Source of the DNA: Plectrocnemia conspersa
Taxonomy: Eukaryota > Arthropoda > Insecta > Trichoptera > Polycentropodidae
NCBI GenBank assembly: GCA_009617715.1
Contig: VTFK01000016.1
Coordinates: forward strand, 558,001 to 622,000
Direction of reading: 5' to 3'
DNA: 64,000 nt
This document shows, piece by piece, positions 23,741-34,869 of this stretch (positions within the stretch are counted from its first letter, which is position 1; each line of letters opens with the position of its first letter). The position numbers and the translations under genes were made by a program. Under the pieces are notes generated by a model that had not been told where the DNA came from, did not search any database, and saw only the letters and a program-made list of their open reading frames with translations.

Positions 23741-25740
23741 TAGTTCAGTGTGTAGACCCATTTTATTTATTTTTGAATTGTAAATATTCTAATGTTCAAG
23801 AACTATAGATATGGGATTTAATATCCTTAACAACAAAATGCATTACTTTATTTTTTGTATCCGATAAGTCATTCTACAAATTTATTTATTAACCACGAGA
23901 ATTTAGTCTAAGCTAGAACATTCCAAGCCTTCCAAAATTATTGTTAAAAAATGTTGACATATACTCAGCAGGTGCAGAAGGGGCAATTTATCTGTTAAGG
24001 AAATGTCACCTATAAATTTTATTTTCTGGCATGTTTATTTATTATTAAAAGTATAAAACAAATGAATATTATGTTTTAATGAAAATAACAAAAAGCTTAG
24101 TTTATTGTTTTTTTTATTAAAAAAAATGATATTATAAATGTGTCGGCTATGTTTGTTATTAAATATACAAATAAATATAGAAAAATTGCACTTTTTAAAA
24201 AAAATCAGAGAAGCTATTAGATTAATTATAATAATGAAAATAGATACATACATTCAGTTTTTTTATATAAATATATTTATGTATATGCGATATAACGATT
24301 TTCTTTAATACAATACCAGCCATGGTTTTCTTCAGAATACTTAAAAATATTTAAGAAAATCTTGCCTTATAAGTTTATATCACAAAGCGTCTATTGCAAA
24401 AATTACATTTCAAAACTTCAATACATTAAAAAAATATAAAAATGTTTAATAAGTTTTATAGTATATTTGTAAACCAGAAAACTACATTTCTACATTTCTT
24501 ATTATAATTTTAACACATTTTCAGGTGGAAAAACAGTATTCACATACATTGTTTGGCAGAAATAGAATTATTTTATTAACAGATTAATCGATATATTAAC
24601 AAAATTTAGAACAGTTTTATTGCTTATAAATATTATTAAAAAATAAATTTATAGGTTTTAAATAATTATTAAATAAAAGTGAATACTTAAAAATATTTTT
24701 TTGCAAAAAAAAAATTTAAATGTCTAGATTTTTATTTTCAACATAATATAATTTTTTAGTCCAAATCTAGAATTGATTATTTTTATTTAAATTTTTTAGA
24801 TGGTTCTCTTATCATTGTGTTGTATTTTTATTCTTTATGTTTTCTTTAAAGTGATTACAAAATTTTTAATTTTTTTAACCAAATATAAAAGAACAAATGT
24901 TAACACAAAATATCCCATGTTTTCGCCTACAATTACTGTCCGATGACACAAACCTTGTGCCACTTTTTTGTTGAGCAATAATAATCTATGGTACAACCCA
25001 TTTATTAAAATTTAATTTAAACGCAGTGATCTAGACCTTTTTTCAACAAAAATAATATTTATAAATATTACGAGGCTTATTTAGTGGCAATATTAAAAAA
25101 TATAAATACATTTACTCTGTTTTTAACTAGTGTGTGTTATATGCATATACGTTATTAAGGGTTTATAATTAACCATAAGAAATAAAAAAAAACACTCTGT
25201 TTTGAATTATTGTGTAACAAAACATTACAAATTAGCATTTCAGATAAAATAGAATTGCATAAAAGCCATGAAAACTGATATATTTACACTCCATAGGCTC
25301 TGATTCACGTTTAGAAAAAACGCTAATGGCTCAGCATGGAATTAACTTTGTATTTACTATCCTTTGTAATTTTTCGATGGCTATCTATAACTGAAACTTA
25401 TACAAATATATGGATTAAAGGTGGAGCTTAACACAAACAATATTGACTTTTAATGTTTTTTATTTTAAATTTCTCAAAGCGTCGTAGAATAATAATTAAG
25501 AAAAATATATTAATGCAGATAAGGTTGTCAATATATATAATGATGTAATTCTTTGTCTAATAAACACGTGTATTTTTTCTCTATTGGCATAAATTGCATT
25601 TCTACTTATAACTTATTTAAACACTTTTGTAGGTATTGCACGTTTAGGCCTTACATTCCATATTTATTCGTACGCACTTAGTTTTGTTCCCCTTGTATTG
25701 TATTTACACAATATATTGTATAATTTATTTGAAAGCTCTA
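23740..25740. other. AT-rich desert
   Basis: Two kilobases of stop-dense AT-rich DNA with no gene, clear repeat or hairpin. The minus frame at 24035-24253 is AT-driven. Confidence 0.55.
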
Positions 25741-26010
25741 TTTGCTAGCGTGCACCTGTGAACAATCGGCCGAGGGGTTGCCTGGAAGCCACATTTCCGA
25801 TTTTTCTAAAAAATAAATATTTTTTGTCACCCCCACCTTCTCGAATAGAATTACATCTCCGGCGTCGCATTCCTTCAGAGGAACAAATGACTGTTTCGCC
25901 TCTGGATTCCTGCCGAGGGCCGGATTCCGGGGGATTTGTCCCAGCGTTTCCGCCATCGTCGCCGATTCGAGTGGTTTGCTTAACCCGCTCTCTACGCAAA
26001 TAGTAAATTA
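25740..26010. promoter_or_regulatory. GC-rich island open in three frames
   Basis: Frames at 25738-25956 (minus), 25745-26065 (minus) and 25758-26003 (plus) overlap, so the openness comes from composition, not a single coding frame. Words include GTGCACCTGTGAACAATCGG (25750), GCCGAGGGCCGGATTCCGGGGG (25911) and GAGTGGTTTGCTTAACCC. No splice signal frames a single exon. Confidence 0.28.
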
Positions 26011-26137
26011 GAGAATTAACAAAAAAATATGTTACTGGAAAAAAAGGTTCGTATAATAACAACAAATAATCTATAGAAAATGAGACCTAGATTGTATCAG
26101 CGCACAATGAAACTATCTAATAAAAATATTGTTTTTA

Positions 26138-26151
26138 TCGTCGATCGACGA
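26138..26151. repeat. 14-bp perfect palindrome TCGTCGATCGACGA
   Basis: A perfect palindrome in otherwise AT-rich DNA upstream of the 26.2 kb island. It could be a dimeric protein-binding site; none is recognised. Confidence 0.7.
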
Positions 26152-26219
26152 CGATCACAGTACACATGTATTATAATGAGATTTATCTTATGATTATTTA
26201 TTTATAAATTACTCCTAGG

Positions 26220-26690
26220 CTTCGCGTATTATCTTCTTAAATATTTGTCTGAAAATCTTTGAATCATGGTAGTCCATGGGTTAATTCCGAGTGAAACGTA
26301 GAAGCGAGAGACGGCGGCGGCCATTTTTGCGCAAATTGCGACCTGAGGGCCCCCCAGTCTGACATAATGGCCGTAAATAATAGACACACGAGCGGTTAAG
26401 ACACTCTCTCAATGCAAATTTAAATAAGCCTGGGCCAGAAACGGCAGCATTCATCCAGAGATCTTTTCGCTCGCTTCACTCCGGTGAATTATTTAACGAG
26501 AATTAATTTAAATTGTGCCTATTCGACTCTCACGTGCCTGACTCGCTTCTATGGAAATGCATACGCAAGAATGTTAATTAAAATGGATGAAAACTTGATT
26601 GTTAATCGCATCCAGTGCGGCCCTGCCAGTCTGCGCCGTTGTACTGAAGCTTATTCATTCATTCAATTAACGTTTTATTTGTTTCATCAA
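26220..26690. promoter_or_regulatory. Motif-dense island with GAGAG and GCCATTTT words
   Basis: GAGAG lies at 26306-26310, GCCATTTT at 26320-26327 and a reverse-strand GCCAT (ATGGC) at 26367-26371. GAGAG is the GAGA-factor core, and GCCAT is the Pho/YY1 core found in Drosophila Polycomb response elements. AATTATTTAACGAGAATTAATTTAAATTG (26487-26515) is rich in homeodomain-type words. The 71-codon frame at 26484-26699 is considered chance. A Polycomb-type role is inference. Confidence 0.3.
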
Positions 26691-27099
26691 CATTGTTAGT
26701 ATTTTTTATAAATATAAGTACTCATTATTATTAAGCTAATTATTCCGGTGACCTAGTTTAATGAAACTTAAAAGCAGCTACATTCTCGGTCTTCTAAGAA
26801 ATACTTAGGCTTAGCTCCACTTGATAACTGAAGTCCGGTTGGTTTAAAGTTGGAAGTGAAGAGTCAGATTCTTACTGTAAATTCTTGATTAAAATAATCG
26901 CCGTGTTTGCGTTTGAATCTTTGTTAACTCTCTCAGAGTTAGAGGAGGTCCTTCGCTTTTCTTATCTCATATCTTTAGTCAATGTGATGATTCTGGGCAG
27001 AAACAAACTATTTGTTATTATCTACATAATATACATATAGTTTATTTTATTTATTCATTTATTTACAATCTGTCTATACATATACAACTAGTATATGGA

Positions 27100-27717
27100 A
27101 GCACAGGCACTACCCCAAAGTTAAATCCCGTATTGATTTGTACATAAGTAACTTGTTTTTCAGTGTCATCTGAGATCTTCTTTCAGTGCATTTTTCAAAG
27201 TTAAATTCCAAGTTGTTACCTTTTAGTAAAGATATGTTTCCGCCATGCGAGCCTTCTGACCAGATATACTCCCAAGTATTTGCCCTATTCTTTTTGTTAT
27301 AATATTTGACCATTTAGGCAGGTCTTTTTATTCAATGTGAACGTTACATGCGTTGATTTTGTCGTGTTTGCTTCCATTCTCCAAGTTTTCATTCATGGTT
27401 CGATTTCGTGAAGGTTTCTCTGGAGGTTTTCTGACGCTTTTAATAGTCCATGATGAGAGGCGATCACAGATGTATCGTCCGCAAATGTCACTATTGTTAT
27501 TGAACCTATCTTTAAAAATCAGCAGTATAAAATAGTACTGGTCACAATACACTTCCCTGTGGAACTCCGGATTTGATTTATTTAAGCTCTCTGCACTTTG
27601 CGTTGATTTTCACGCGAAAGTATCTGTCTCTTATGTAGAATTTTGTTCGGCAGGTGTATTTTAATGTTATACAGCATTTCCAGACTTTGTCAAAAGTCTG
27701 ACTGATATCTATGAAAG
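27100..27717 (-). pseudogene. Decayed Jockey-like LINE reverse transcriptase, downstream part
   Basis: On the minus strand the reverse-transcriptase core can be read through stops and frameshifts. In order: DISQTFDKVW (near 27680-27708), SGVPQGSVL (27541-27571), the catalytic FADDT (27471-27485), KYLGVYL (27261-27281), and a NKLLMYKSI-like thumb word near 27140. The glycine after SGVPQGSVL is replaced by a TGA stop, and the frame shifts at least twice. The motif set and spacing match the Jockey clade of non-LTR retrotransposons. Similarity stops near 27110, so the copy is truncated or deleted at its 3' end. It continues at 28672-28865 beyond an inserted element. Confidence 0.88.
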
Positions 27718-28206
27718 AGCAACGTCACAAATGAGTGCGGACAAATGGATGTGCGTCAAAAGAGCGCTGTAAATCGTAAAAATAATTTTAAACGAGTGCG
27801 TATCGTCTGTGTCATTCACCAATGTCGTGCATTGGTATACACATGGACAGTGGTGATTTTTTTTTTTGAAAGCGTTACAATTAGGTATTTAAAAAATCAT
27901 TGATAATTTTTTTTTTAATATTATACAATATGATTAAAATGAATTTGGCAATATTATTGTTTTAAACTCTTTGCAATCACATTTATTTTTAAATGATTTT
28001 ATTTATCTTACACTTTGCGCTTATTTTCGCCATTCACATTAAAGTGTAGTTGTCTAAAATAAATAAAAAAAAGTCTGGCGGCCCATATACCTGCCCTATA
28101 ACTGTACGCATTCGTTGCAAGAATCGATAATTATTTGTCAATTAAATTCCACATTACAGAACAAATATAATGATAAATTCAAAATCAGCGTTTCATTTTA
28201 GTACAA

Positions 28207-28269
<63 letters not shown>

Positions 28270-28680
28270 TACGTATGGGGATGGGGAGCCATACTTTCAT
28301 ATGTACCTAATAATTATTAAATAATAATGTTTTCATTGGCTGATCATTTTAATCGTCATTACGCTCTGGTACATAAAATACTAATTTTACCACCTATAGC
28401 TCGTGAATTTTTATTCTTTGTAAATTTCTCATAATTTACATATATTTTGTATACCTATTTTTAAAAATATTTAATACTTGATTTTCTCCAAGTATTTTTG
28501 CGCTTTTATGACGCGCTCTCTTTTGTCAAACGCTCATATAACTGTCTGCTCATTTGACGCACGCTATTTTGTTACAGCTCTACTTTGGTAAACGCTCTTA
28601 TGACGCAGCGCTTATAATGCAGCGCTCATATGACGGCGCTCATTTGACGCACGCTCTTTTTACCGGAAGCCCTATGAAAG
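27709..28680. mobile_element. 954-bp foldback/Mutator-like element inserted in the LINE relic
   Basis: CTATGAAAG is present at 27709-27717 and 28672-28680, and removing one copy plus 27718-28671 rejoins the LINE frame exactly. This is a 9-bp target-site duplication, typical of Mutator-like elements. Both ends carry short motifs in opposite orientation: GTGCGTCAAAAGAGCGCTG (27751-27769) matches the reverse complement of 28634-28652 at 17 of 19 positions. The right end has about seven variants of GCGCTCATATGACG between 28515 and 28665. The extreme right terminus read inward is GGGCTTCCGGTAAAAAGAGC; the left terminus is diverged. The interior is AT-rich, has no coding frame and contains a long TA repeat. 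Confidence 0.85.
28208..28267. repeat. (TA)n microsatellite
   Basis: About 60 bp of TA dinucleotides with a single interruption (ATTTAT), inside the 954-bp inserted element. Confidence 0.95.
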
Positions 28681-28865
28681 CAGCGGTGTAGCATTTGCCC
28701 TCAAAATCGTTACTGAATTTTTGTTATAATCCTATGGACTTGCTCTATAATTCCGTGGCGATTTCTAAATGCAAATTGATGATCTGGTATAGTTCTCTTA
28801 AAAAATATCCACATCAAATATTTTTTTAGTTGCAACGCTGGAGACAGTTTGCTTATAATTATGCA
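28672..28865 (-). pseudogene. Decayed Jockey-like LINE reverse transcriptase, upstream part
   Basis: The minus strand reads IPDHQFAFRNRHGIIEQVHR (about 28715-28785), a classic finger/palm block of Jockey-type reverse transcriptases. A one-base frame change then leads to FEGKCYTAAFI, which joins the DISQTFDKVW block across the inserted element. Farther upstream a weaker SKLSPALQLKKYL-like stretch extends to about 28860. Beyond that the DNA turns AT-rich and similarity is lost, so the endonuclease domain and 5' part of the element are missing. Confidence 0.85.
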
Positions 28866-28869
28866 TTAT

Positions 28870-30090
28870 TTATTTAATAATAAATTTAAAAATATTTTTA
28901 TTTCAAGCAAAATGAATCAGATTTGAAGGGGTTAAAAAATAATTTATTATTAAATTTAGTTATAAAGCAATATTTATTATTGAAAGAATAATCTGCTTTA
29001 TTAACATTGTTTGTTTTACTTAAATACAGAGTGAAATATTAATGTATGGTAATTGAGAACCCTCCTAAGGGATTATCTACAAAAATGAGATACTCTTCGT
29101 TATTATCAACTACAAGGGCGCAAATGAGCAGCGGAAAATAAAAGTTGAGAGCTTAATGTCTAGCATCATTACTAATTATGAAGTGGAAAGAATGAAAATC
29201 CCGCCGTTAGCATCGGTGTTTAACACGCGGAACGTTTAATACGGGCAAAGTTCCTTGTTTGTGCTTATTATTTAATAAAATTGCTTCCCGTTTTGCACCT
29301 TTTATTAAATATAGTAATATTATATATAAATTAATATAATTAGGTTTATATTATCTTATATATACATTAGCTTAGTATAATTAAACTTTAAAAGCTCTGT
29401 AATAATTCTGTAACTGACAGGGAATTTTTTATTTTGGAGTCTTGTGATGTGTGCTAGCATTCAAAAACACTAATCAGTATGTGAATATTTAAAATGATTC
29501 CCCTCAATGCTTATTTCTATATCACCAATACCATATTTAAATACCCTTAACCCTCTATTTACATTGAAATTTCCCTATCAATATTCCAATACCTAACCAA
29601 GAGCAAAATTATTAAACATAAGCACCCTTCATGCGTTTTAATTAAGCCTTCCCGCTTTTTATCCGGACATTCCTGACTTTCGTCACCCATTAACATCCGG
29701 CTATTCGGCGCTAACTACCACCGCTCGGGAACTATTCAAATTATTTAATCATGGCCGGGTTATTTTGCGAATATCGACCGTCGGTCAGCGGCGTCGGGGA
29801 CCCTAGATTGGTCGTAATTATTCCGGGGGCAAATAAAGGAACGTTATCTTGCGTGCGTATCCCCATATACCCCACGTGTACAGAGGAATTTCTTTGACGC
29901 ATAAAGCGCGCCCGTAAACTTTCGGATATGTTCGCGGACAAAGGCAAATTTCCGTGTAGGTATTTTTGTGTGACGAAAAATAAACATTGTAGGAAAAATT
30001 TTACGTGAGCGTGTATAGGTGTGTATGCGACTTAACGTTCGCTACAGGGTGCGGCAATTGGTCGGGGAGTTTTTTTTGTGACGTGTGGTA
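28870..30090. promoter_or_regulatory. AT-rich spacer followed by two islands
   Basis: After AT-rich DNA, islands lie at 29090-29290 (CCCGCCGTTAGCATCGG) and 29620-30080 (GACCGTCGGTCAGCGGCGTCGGGGACC near 29777). A 68-codon minus frame (29741-29947) and its partly open opposite strand show no recognisable domain. Candidate noncoding elements only. Confidence 0.22.
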
Positions 30091-30276
30091 AATATATAAT
30101 CATTTGTAAAAGTGACATTTGCATATTTATTTTTGCAAGTGCAAAGAGATGTAAAATAAGACAACATCTATTCTGTTATGTTGATAATATAATTTGGTAT
30201 TGAGAAATACTAGTACATTTTAAATAACAGAGTAGATGACACGTTGATAAAACAACTTTCTGGAATTTGCACTCTA

Positions 30277-30342
30277 CCACTAATATTCAAAAGCTCGATA
30301 AAGTTAAGGATAACCACTAATATTCAAAAGCTTGATAAGATT
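30277..30342. repeat. 37-bp tandem duplication
   Basis: CCACTAATATTCAAAAGC starts at 30277 and again at 30314; the second unit is partial. The copies differ by a few bases. Confidence 0.85.
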
Positions 30343-30344
30343 AT

Positions 30345-31849
30345 AACAAATGCGGTAAAATTTGGCTTTATGTTAAAAAAATTTTAGTCTCAAAACTTTT
30401 AAATAGTAACCGATTTTAACTAGTAGTATTTTTATATGATTTTTTAACAAAATATATAATGATTTCGCGTATTATGTAGTTTTTTTTCGCATACAAATTA
30501 TAAACATGTTTTATTACTACACTTACGTTATCACAAATTTTTTGAATACGTTTTTTTAATGGGAAAAATTTTTTTTTTTATATTATATAATGTCCGTTCT
30601 ATTCTCAGGAATAAAAAATTACAGTATGTTTTTACCTTATTGTTTATTTAAATATCACGTAAAATTATTATACATTGCAATTAGAGTTTACATTACCGGT
30701 AATTTACCTTCGATACTACTAGTAATACAAAATGATATAATATAATAAATTACCCAATTAAATATTAGCGTATAAAGTATTTTTAAAAATACCTTAATGT
30801 AAGGATGATTTTTCAACGCTTCTTATTTTTTGAAACTAGAAATATTCATAAATAGTCAGACGAAAAATTGTTCATAAAAGTCGACAACTTAGGCAAAATA
30901 AAACCTGGATGTTTATTATAAATATAGGCTTGACCATAATAATGGGCTACCACAATAAATGTGATATCTTAAAATATCGTGAAAATATAAATAAAAATCT
31001 GACTGAGGTTGTTTAAAAATTTATTGCTCACTAATGTTCGTTGGTTTAATTAAAGTCGATTCCTAATGAGGTTCTATTAAAATTTAGATTTATTCTAAAA
31101 TTATTTAGGTTCTATTATTATTATTCTTTTGTTATTTAGAAACATGAAAAAATCCTCTTTGTTAGATTACCCACAATTAACAAACATAAAGTGCTTATTG
31201 GATTAATAGCAAAGAAAAACTTAAAATCAAAGAAAAGGTTTTCATCCCAGAAAATATAATAAAAATATTTTTGTAAACATTCTATTTCAATAATATCGTG
31301 TATTGCACATATTACTTTGAAATTAAACTTTTAAAGTGTGTGTAAACACAACACAAACAACTAAACTCGTAATAGAAAGTGAAACAAAATCATTTTTTTG
31401 CGATGAACAAAGACTAGAAACACGTGGTTAATATAAAAATGTTGGATCGAGAAAGCCATGACAACATTTGGCTGAACAAAAAATATTGTAATAAAAAATA
31501 AAAATAGTATTATGTTATTAAAATTTGTACTTAATGAAAGCTGAATAATTCAGAGAGGATATCTAACTTTTTAATTTTGAACCTTTACCATTTAAGTATG
31601 TTATTGCAGAATCATTATTTTAATGATAAATATTCAAAGGGGTTTTACACAAAATTGTATATTTTGTCAAGACCACTTGTGATCGTTGCATTGAAATTAT
31701 TTGTTTAAGAGTCATAATATAACAAAAAAAAAATATAATGATATATATTTATTAATATAAAGTACCTTATCTTAACAAAAATCAAAATGCTAATATTCTG
31801 CAAATTCCTATAAATAAAAAATATTTCTGTTTTAATTTAAAATCTACAG
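30345..31849. other. AT-rich desert
   Basis: Stop-dense AT-rich DNA. No gene, tandem repeat or strong hairpin is visible. Confidence 0.5.
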
Positions 31850-31969
31850 CTAAGCTCTGGCAATGGTGGTACGAATAAATCCTGTCCTTTTGTCTTCTGC
31901 AGTAATGTTCCTACTTTCTAGCAAAAAATCTTCAAGCTTGGTCTTATCAACCTCAAACTTTGTGACTTA
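31850..31969 (-). pseudogene. Coding-like C-terminal fragment, family unknown
   Basis: Between an upstream stop (31967-31969) and a TAG stop (31850-31852) the minus strand encodes 38 residues of ordinary soluble-protein composition. They include KFEVDKTKLEDFLLESRN, followed by ITAEDKRTGFIRTTIARA at the very end. The charged, balanced composition differs from the Leu/Ile/Phe/Tyr/Lys/Asn-rich chance frames elsewhere in the window. No start codon is present, and no clean splice acceptor precedes it. It may be a terminal exon, a processed-pseudogene tail or the end of a transposon protein. I do not recognise the family. Confidence 0.4.
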
Positions 31970-32197
31970 TCTTGATTAGTAACCCCCACAAAACACGTAT
32001 AACACGTATTTTTAAAAACAAAAAATGACAAATCTATCGAGCTGATTTCTTATGTTTGTAAGCCAAATCTTAATATTAAAAAGCATATATGTATCATGAA
32101 AAATGTATTTATTTATGGATTTACTAGTAAATATTATTTTAAGATAAAATTAATAGTCAAGACCGCAAAAAATCTTTTTCGAGTATTACCGTTATGG

Positions 32198-32218
32198 ATG
32201 AGTCACCCCTTATCTTGC
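32198..32218. promoter_or_regulatory. TGAGTCA plus TTATC composite word, first copy
   Basis: ATGAGTCACCCCTTATCTTG here and a near-identical word at 45540-45560 match at 19 of 21 positions. TGAGTCA is the AP-1 core and TTATC is a reversed GATA core. Either a shared binding module or two fragments of an old repeat. Confidence 0.35.
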
Positions 32219-32499
32219 GTGCATATTTTATTACATTTTTAAAAAAAACACAAATTAACATTTAGTCATTAATTTAAGCAATAAAAATCGATTTCGCAAA
32301 TCCCAAACGCATTTACTCAATAAGATTTGAATAATGGTTTGTAGTTACATATTAGTATATTTATAGATTGGTATCTAAAAAATCGTAAAATAATACATTT
32401 TGTATACCAAAATTTTTGGTTTTATTAAAAATAGGTCACAGAACATTATCTTGTTTTCTGCTTATTTTTTTATTATTAAAAAAATATTTTTAAATTTCT

Positions 32500-32800
32500 A
32501 TCAAGCTTCGGCGTATTTACATTTAAGCGATAGCTTGACGTATAACAAAAGTTGGAGTCGCTTATAATTGGCGAAAATATCCCGAGACGCACACTCGCCG
32601 GCACCTCAATTTGTATTAATTAACAATTTAGCAATTTTGGAAAATTTATTTTATCAATTAGGGCTCTCGCGCTGAATACTTAAACGACGCTTATAAATTA
32701 TTTCAAGGACGAATTAATTTTGAAATTTGCCTAAATATTCGATATTTATGTGAAAACGATGCGTCGAGGGAGAGTAATTCTTAGTTAATCTAAAATATAA
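32500..32800. promoter_or_regulatory. Island with homeodomain-type TTAATTAA words
   Basis: GTCGCTTATAATTGGCG (32558), GTATTAATTAACAATTTAG (32612) and TATCAATTAGGGCTC (32652) form a cluster of homeodomain-type cores flanked by CGCACACTCGCCGGCACC. All frames contain stops. Confidence 0.3.
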
Positions 32801-33289
32801 CATTTAATAAAAAAATAGGTCACGTAAACCACTGCTTCTCAAATTTATCAAACATAATATTTTTTTAAAGAATTTGATAATTGTGTTGAGAGTGACTCAA
32901 GATAACCTAAAACTAATGTAAGTAATGCACTCAAAACCTAGTTTGCAGTAGCACTGGGCCACGTTGCAACTTAATCACTTATATGCCGTTACATCTTAGA
33001 TGTTTCTTCTTACCATTGTTTCATTTATGTGGCACCTTTCTATTTAGCTCATTTCTTTACTGATAAGATAAAAAAATATTTAAAATTCTTGGTATAGAAA
33101 CATGGTACAGAAATGAGATGTTTTATAGCATACCTGATACTTCCAAGTGATTTCCATTTAATTCGATTTTGTTTTGGCCGATTATAAAAAAACAGTACTA
33201 TTAGGTTTAATTTTTGTAATATAAAAAAATATATGTGTATATATTAAAAATAATTTAAACGGTTAAAACGTTAAATTGTAAAGCACATC

Positions 33290-33625
33290 CAAACATTTAG
33301 GCAGAGCTGCGAGCGCTTAACTTCAAATTCGGGCTAAATTTATCGAATCTGCCGCCCCCCACGGGCGGGTACCCCCATTAATTATTCAGTCATTGAGTCG
33401 ATCTTGTAAGATATAAAACGCAGATTAAAACGTTAATTTTAAAGTAGCCGTCGCCAGAAATAAACCGAGCCATAAACTTAACTTCTTTATATCCGGCCGA
33501 TGCTTGGATTAATTATCCGCTTTTTATATTTTCCAAACTTTAATTAGCTTTCGCTGAGCTTTTTTAATTTATGTAGAACGTCGCTTAGTATCATTAATTA
33601 CTATGTCCATTTTTCATTTAGTTTT
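33290..33625. promoter_or_regulatory. Island with clustered TAAT and CATAAA words
   Basis: GGTACCCCCATTAATTATTCAG (33368), GCCATAAACTTAAC (33470), GGATTAATTATCCGC (33507; a palindromic GGATTAATTATCC-type site) and CTTTAATTAGCTTTCGC (33539) occur within 200 bp. This is among the densest homeodomain-word clusters here, and there is no coding frame. Confidence 0.35.
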
Positions 33626-33639
33626 TAAAGCAATTTAAA

Positions 33640-34118
33640 GGGGTTGCTTGTTAATGATATTTACCTCGTAAAAGGAGTAAGCTTGTGCTGGCAGTATAGT
33701 GCACAGACAGGGCAACGTACTCATCAATCGAAGTAATTTAGATTACTAGACTGTTTAAATTAAAAAAAAATATTTAACGGTTAAATAGGTTCCTAAACTT
33801 TTTGTATCAGAGCTAACTTTTTCATGATGTATTTGATAGAGCCTCTTTTAGTGAATTGTACAATATATTGAAAAGCAAAGATGAAAAAAAAAAATCATTT
33901 ACTATATTTGTTATTAATAATATAATACAATATAATAAATATTATATAAAATATTAAAAATATTAATTCATTGCTCAAAGCATAGTTAAAAGTATTTATC
34001 ATTAAAAATATCTTTATGTATTATATATAATGTGATTAGTGAGAAGACTGAGCTTGGTGTAATGACACTATTTTATATTATTTGTGGTCATTTTTGTCAT
34101 CACTAATCCTGCCATCCA
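33640..34118. other. Spacer between island and hAT relic
   Basis: AT-rich; a small GC patch near 33680-33725. No gene is seen. Confidence 0.5.
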
Positions 34119-34850
34119 TTTAATAATTAAAATTTGATTCTTTGTTTTCTAACAATTCGATCAACTCCTCCTGCAGTGATAAATATTTTATTTGTAGGCT
34201 TAAGGAAAGTTCTAGGATCCAATCAGGAATGTATATGTTAAGAACATCTTATTAAAACGCTTCTAAATGCCGGCTATAAACCAGAATACCGTTCTTATTT
34301 GTTTTCACCAAAGAAAAATTTGGAAACTGATTTAATTGCTTTTGACCCAAATTTCCATTGTACAAAGCAAGTTTTGACACGAAGACAGAAATAATTGCCT
34401 TTGTTTTGATCAAAATCAAATCATCTCCGTGAAGCTGTGAATTTGTTCCATTAAATATATTATATAAATCTGGCAAATAAGCTATATCGTTCTTAAATTT
34501 TATTAAATTCTCTCTTAATGGATCATTTTTGTTTACAAAAAACTTTTTAACTGGGTCAAAGAGTTCATAAAATCGTTTTAGACAAGTACCCTCTGACAGC
34601 CAACGAACTTCTGTGTGCAACAGTAAACGATTAAAGTCTTCGTCATTTTCATCACAAAGCCTTCCAAACAATCTATCATTGGGAGCATTGCTTCTGAACT
34701 TGTTAACTGCTGTAATTACATACAGTAGCGAACGATGAAGGCATTTACTAAAGCTTATTTTAATCAAATTTCACAATGCACGGCGACTACATTTATTACC
34801 TACCGCTTTTTTTACGTATGAAATAAACTTGCGGTAGCGTTCAACAATTG
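34119..34850 (-). pseudogene. hAT transposase relic, SCAND3/FAM200/ZBED type
   Basis: The longest open frame in the window (34252-34767, minus, 171 codons) carries the core of a hAT transposase. LLLHTEVRWLSEG lies at residues 48-60 and is the hallmark block of the SCAND3/FAM200/ZBED5 group. An LHGDDLILIKTKAIISVFVSKLALY-type stretch, then LGQKQLNQFPNFS, follow. After a frameshift near 34245 the family continues as IPDWIL and LSLQEELIELLENKES down to a stop at 34119-34121. Upstream of an in-frame TGA (about 34770) the frame can be followed to YVKKAVGNKC near 34830. The BED zinc finger, first catalytic region and C-terminal dimerisation part are absent. A dead fragment, not a domesticated gene. 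Confidence 0.9.
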
Positions 34851-34869
34851 CCAGAGAAACGGACACGAT

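Noticed and set aside
25738..26065. Three overlapping frames on both strands
   Set aside because: Simultaneous openness in several frames and no domain; treated as a GC-rich island.
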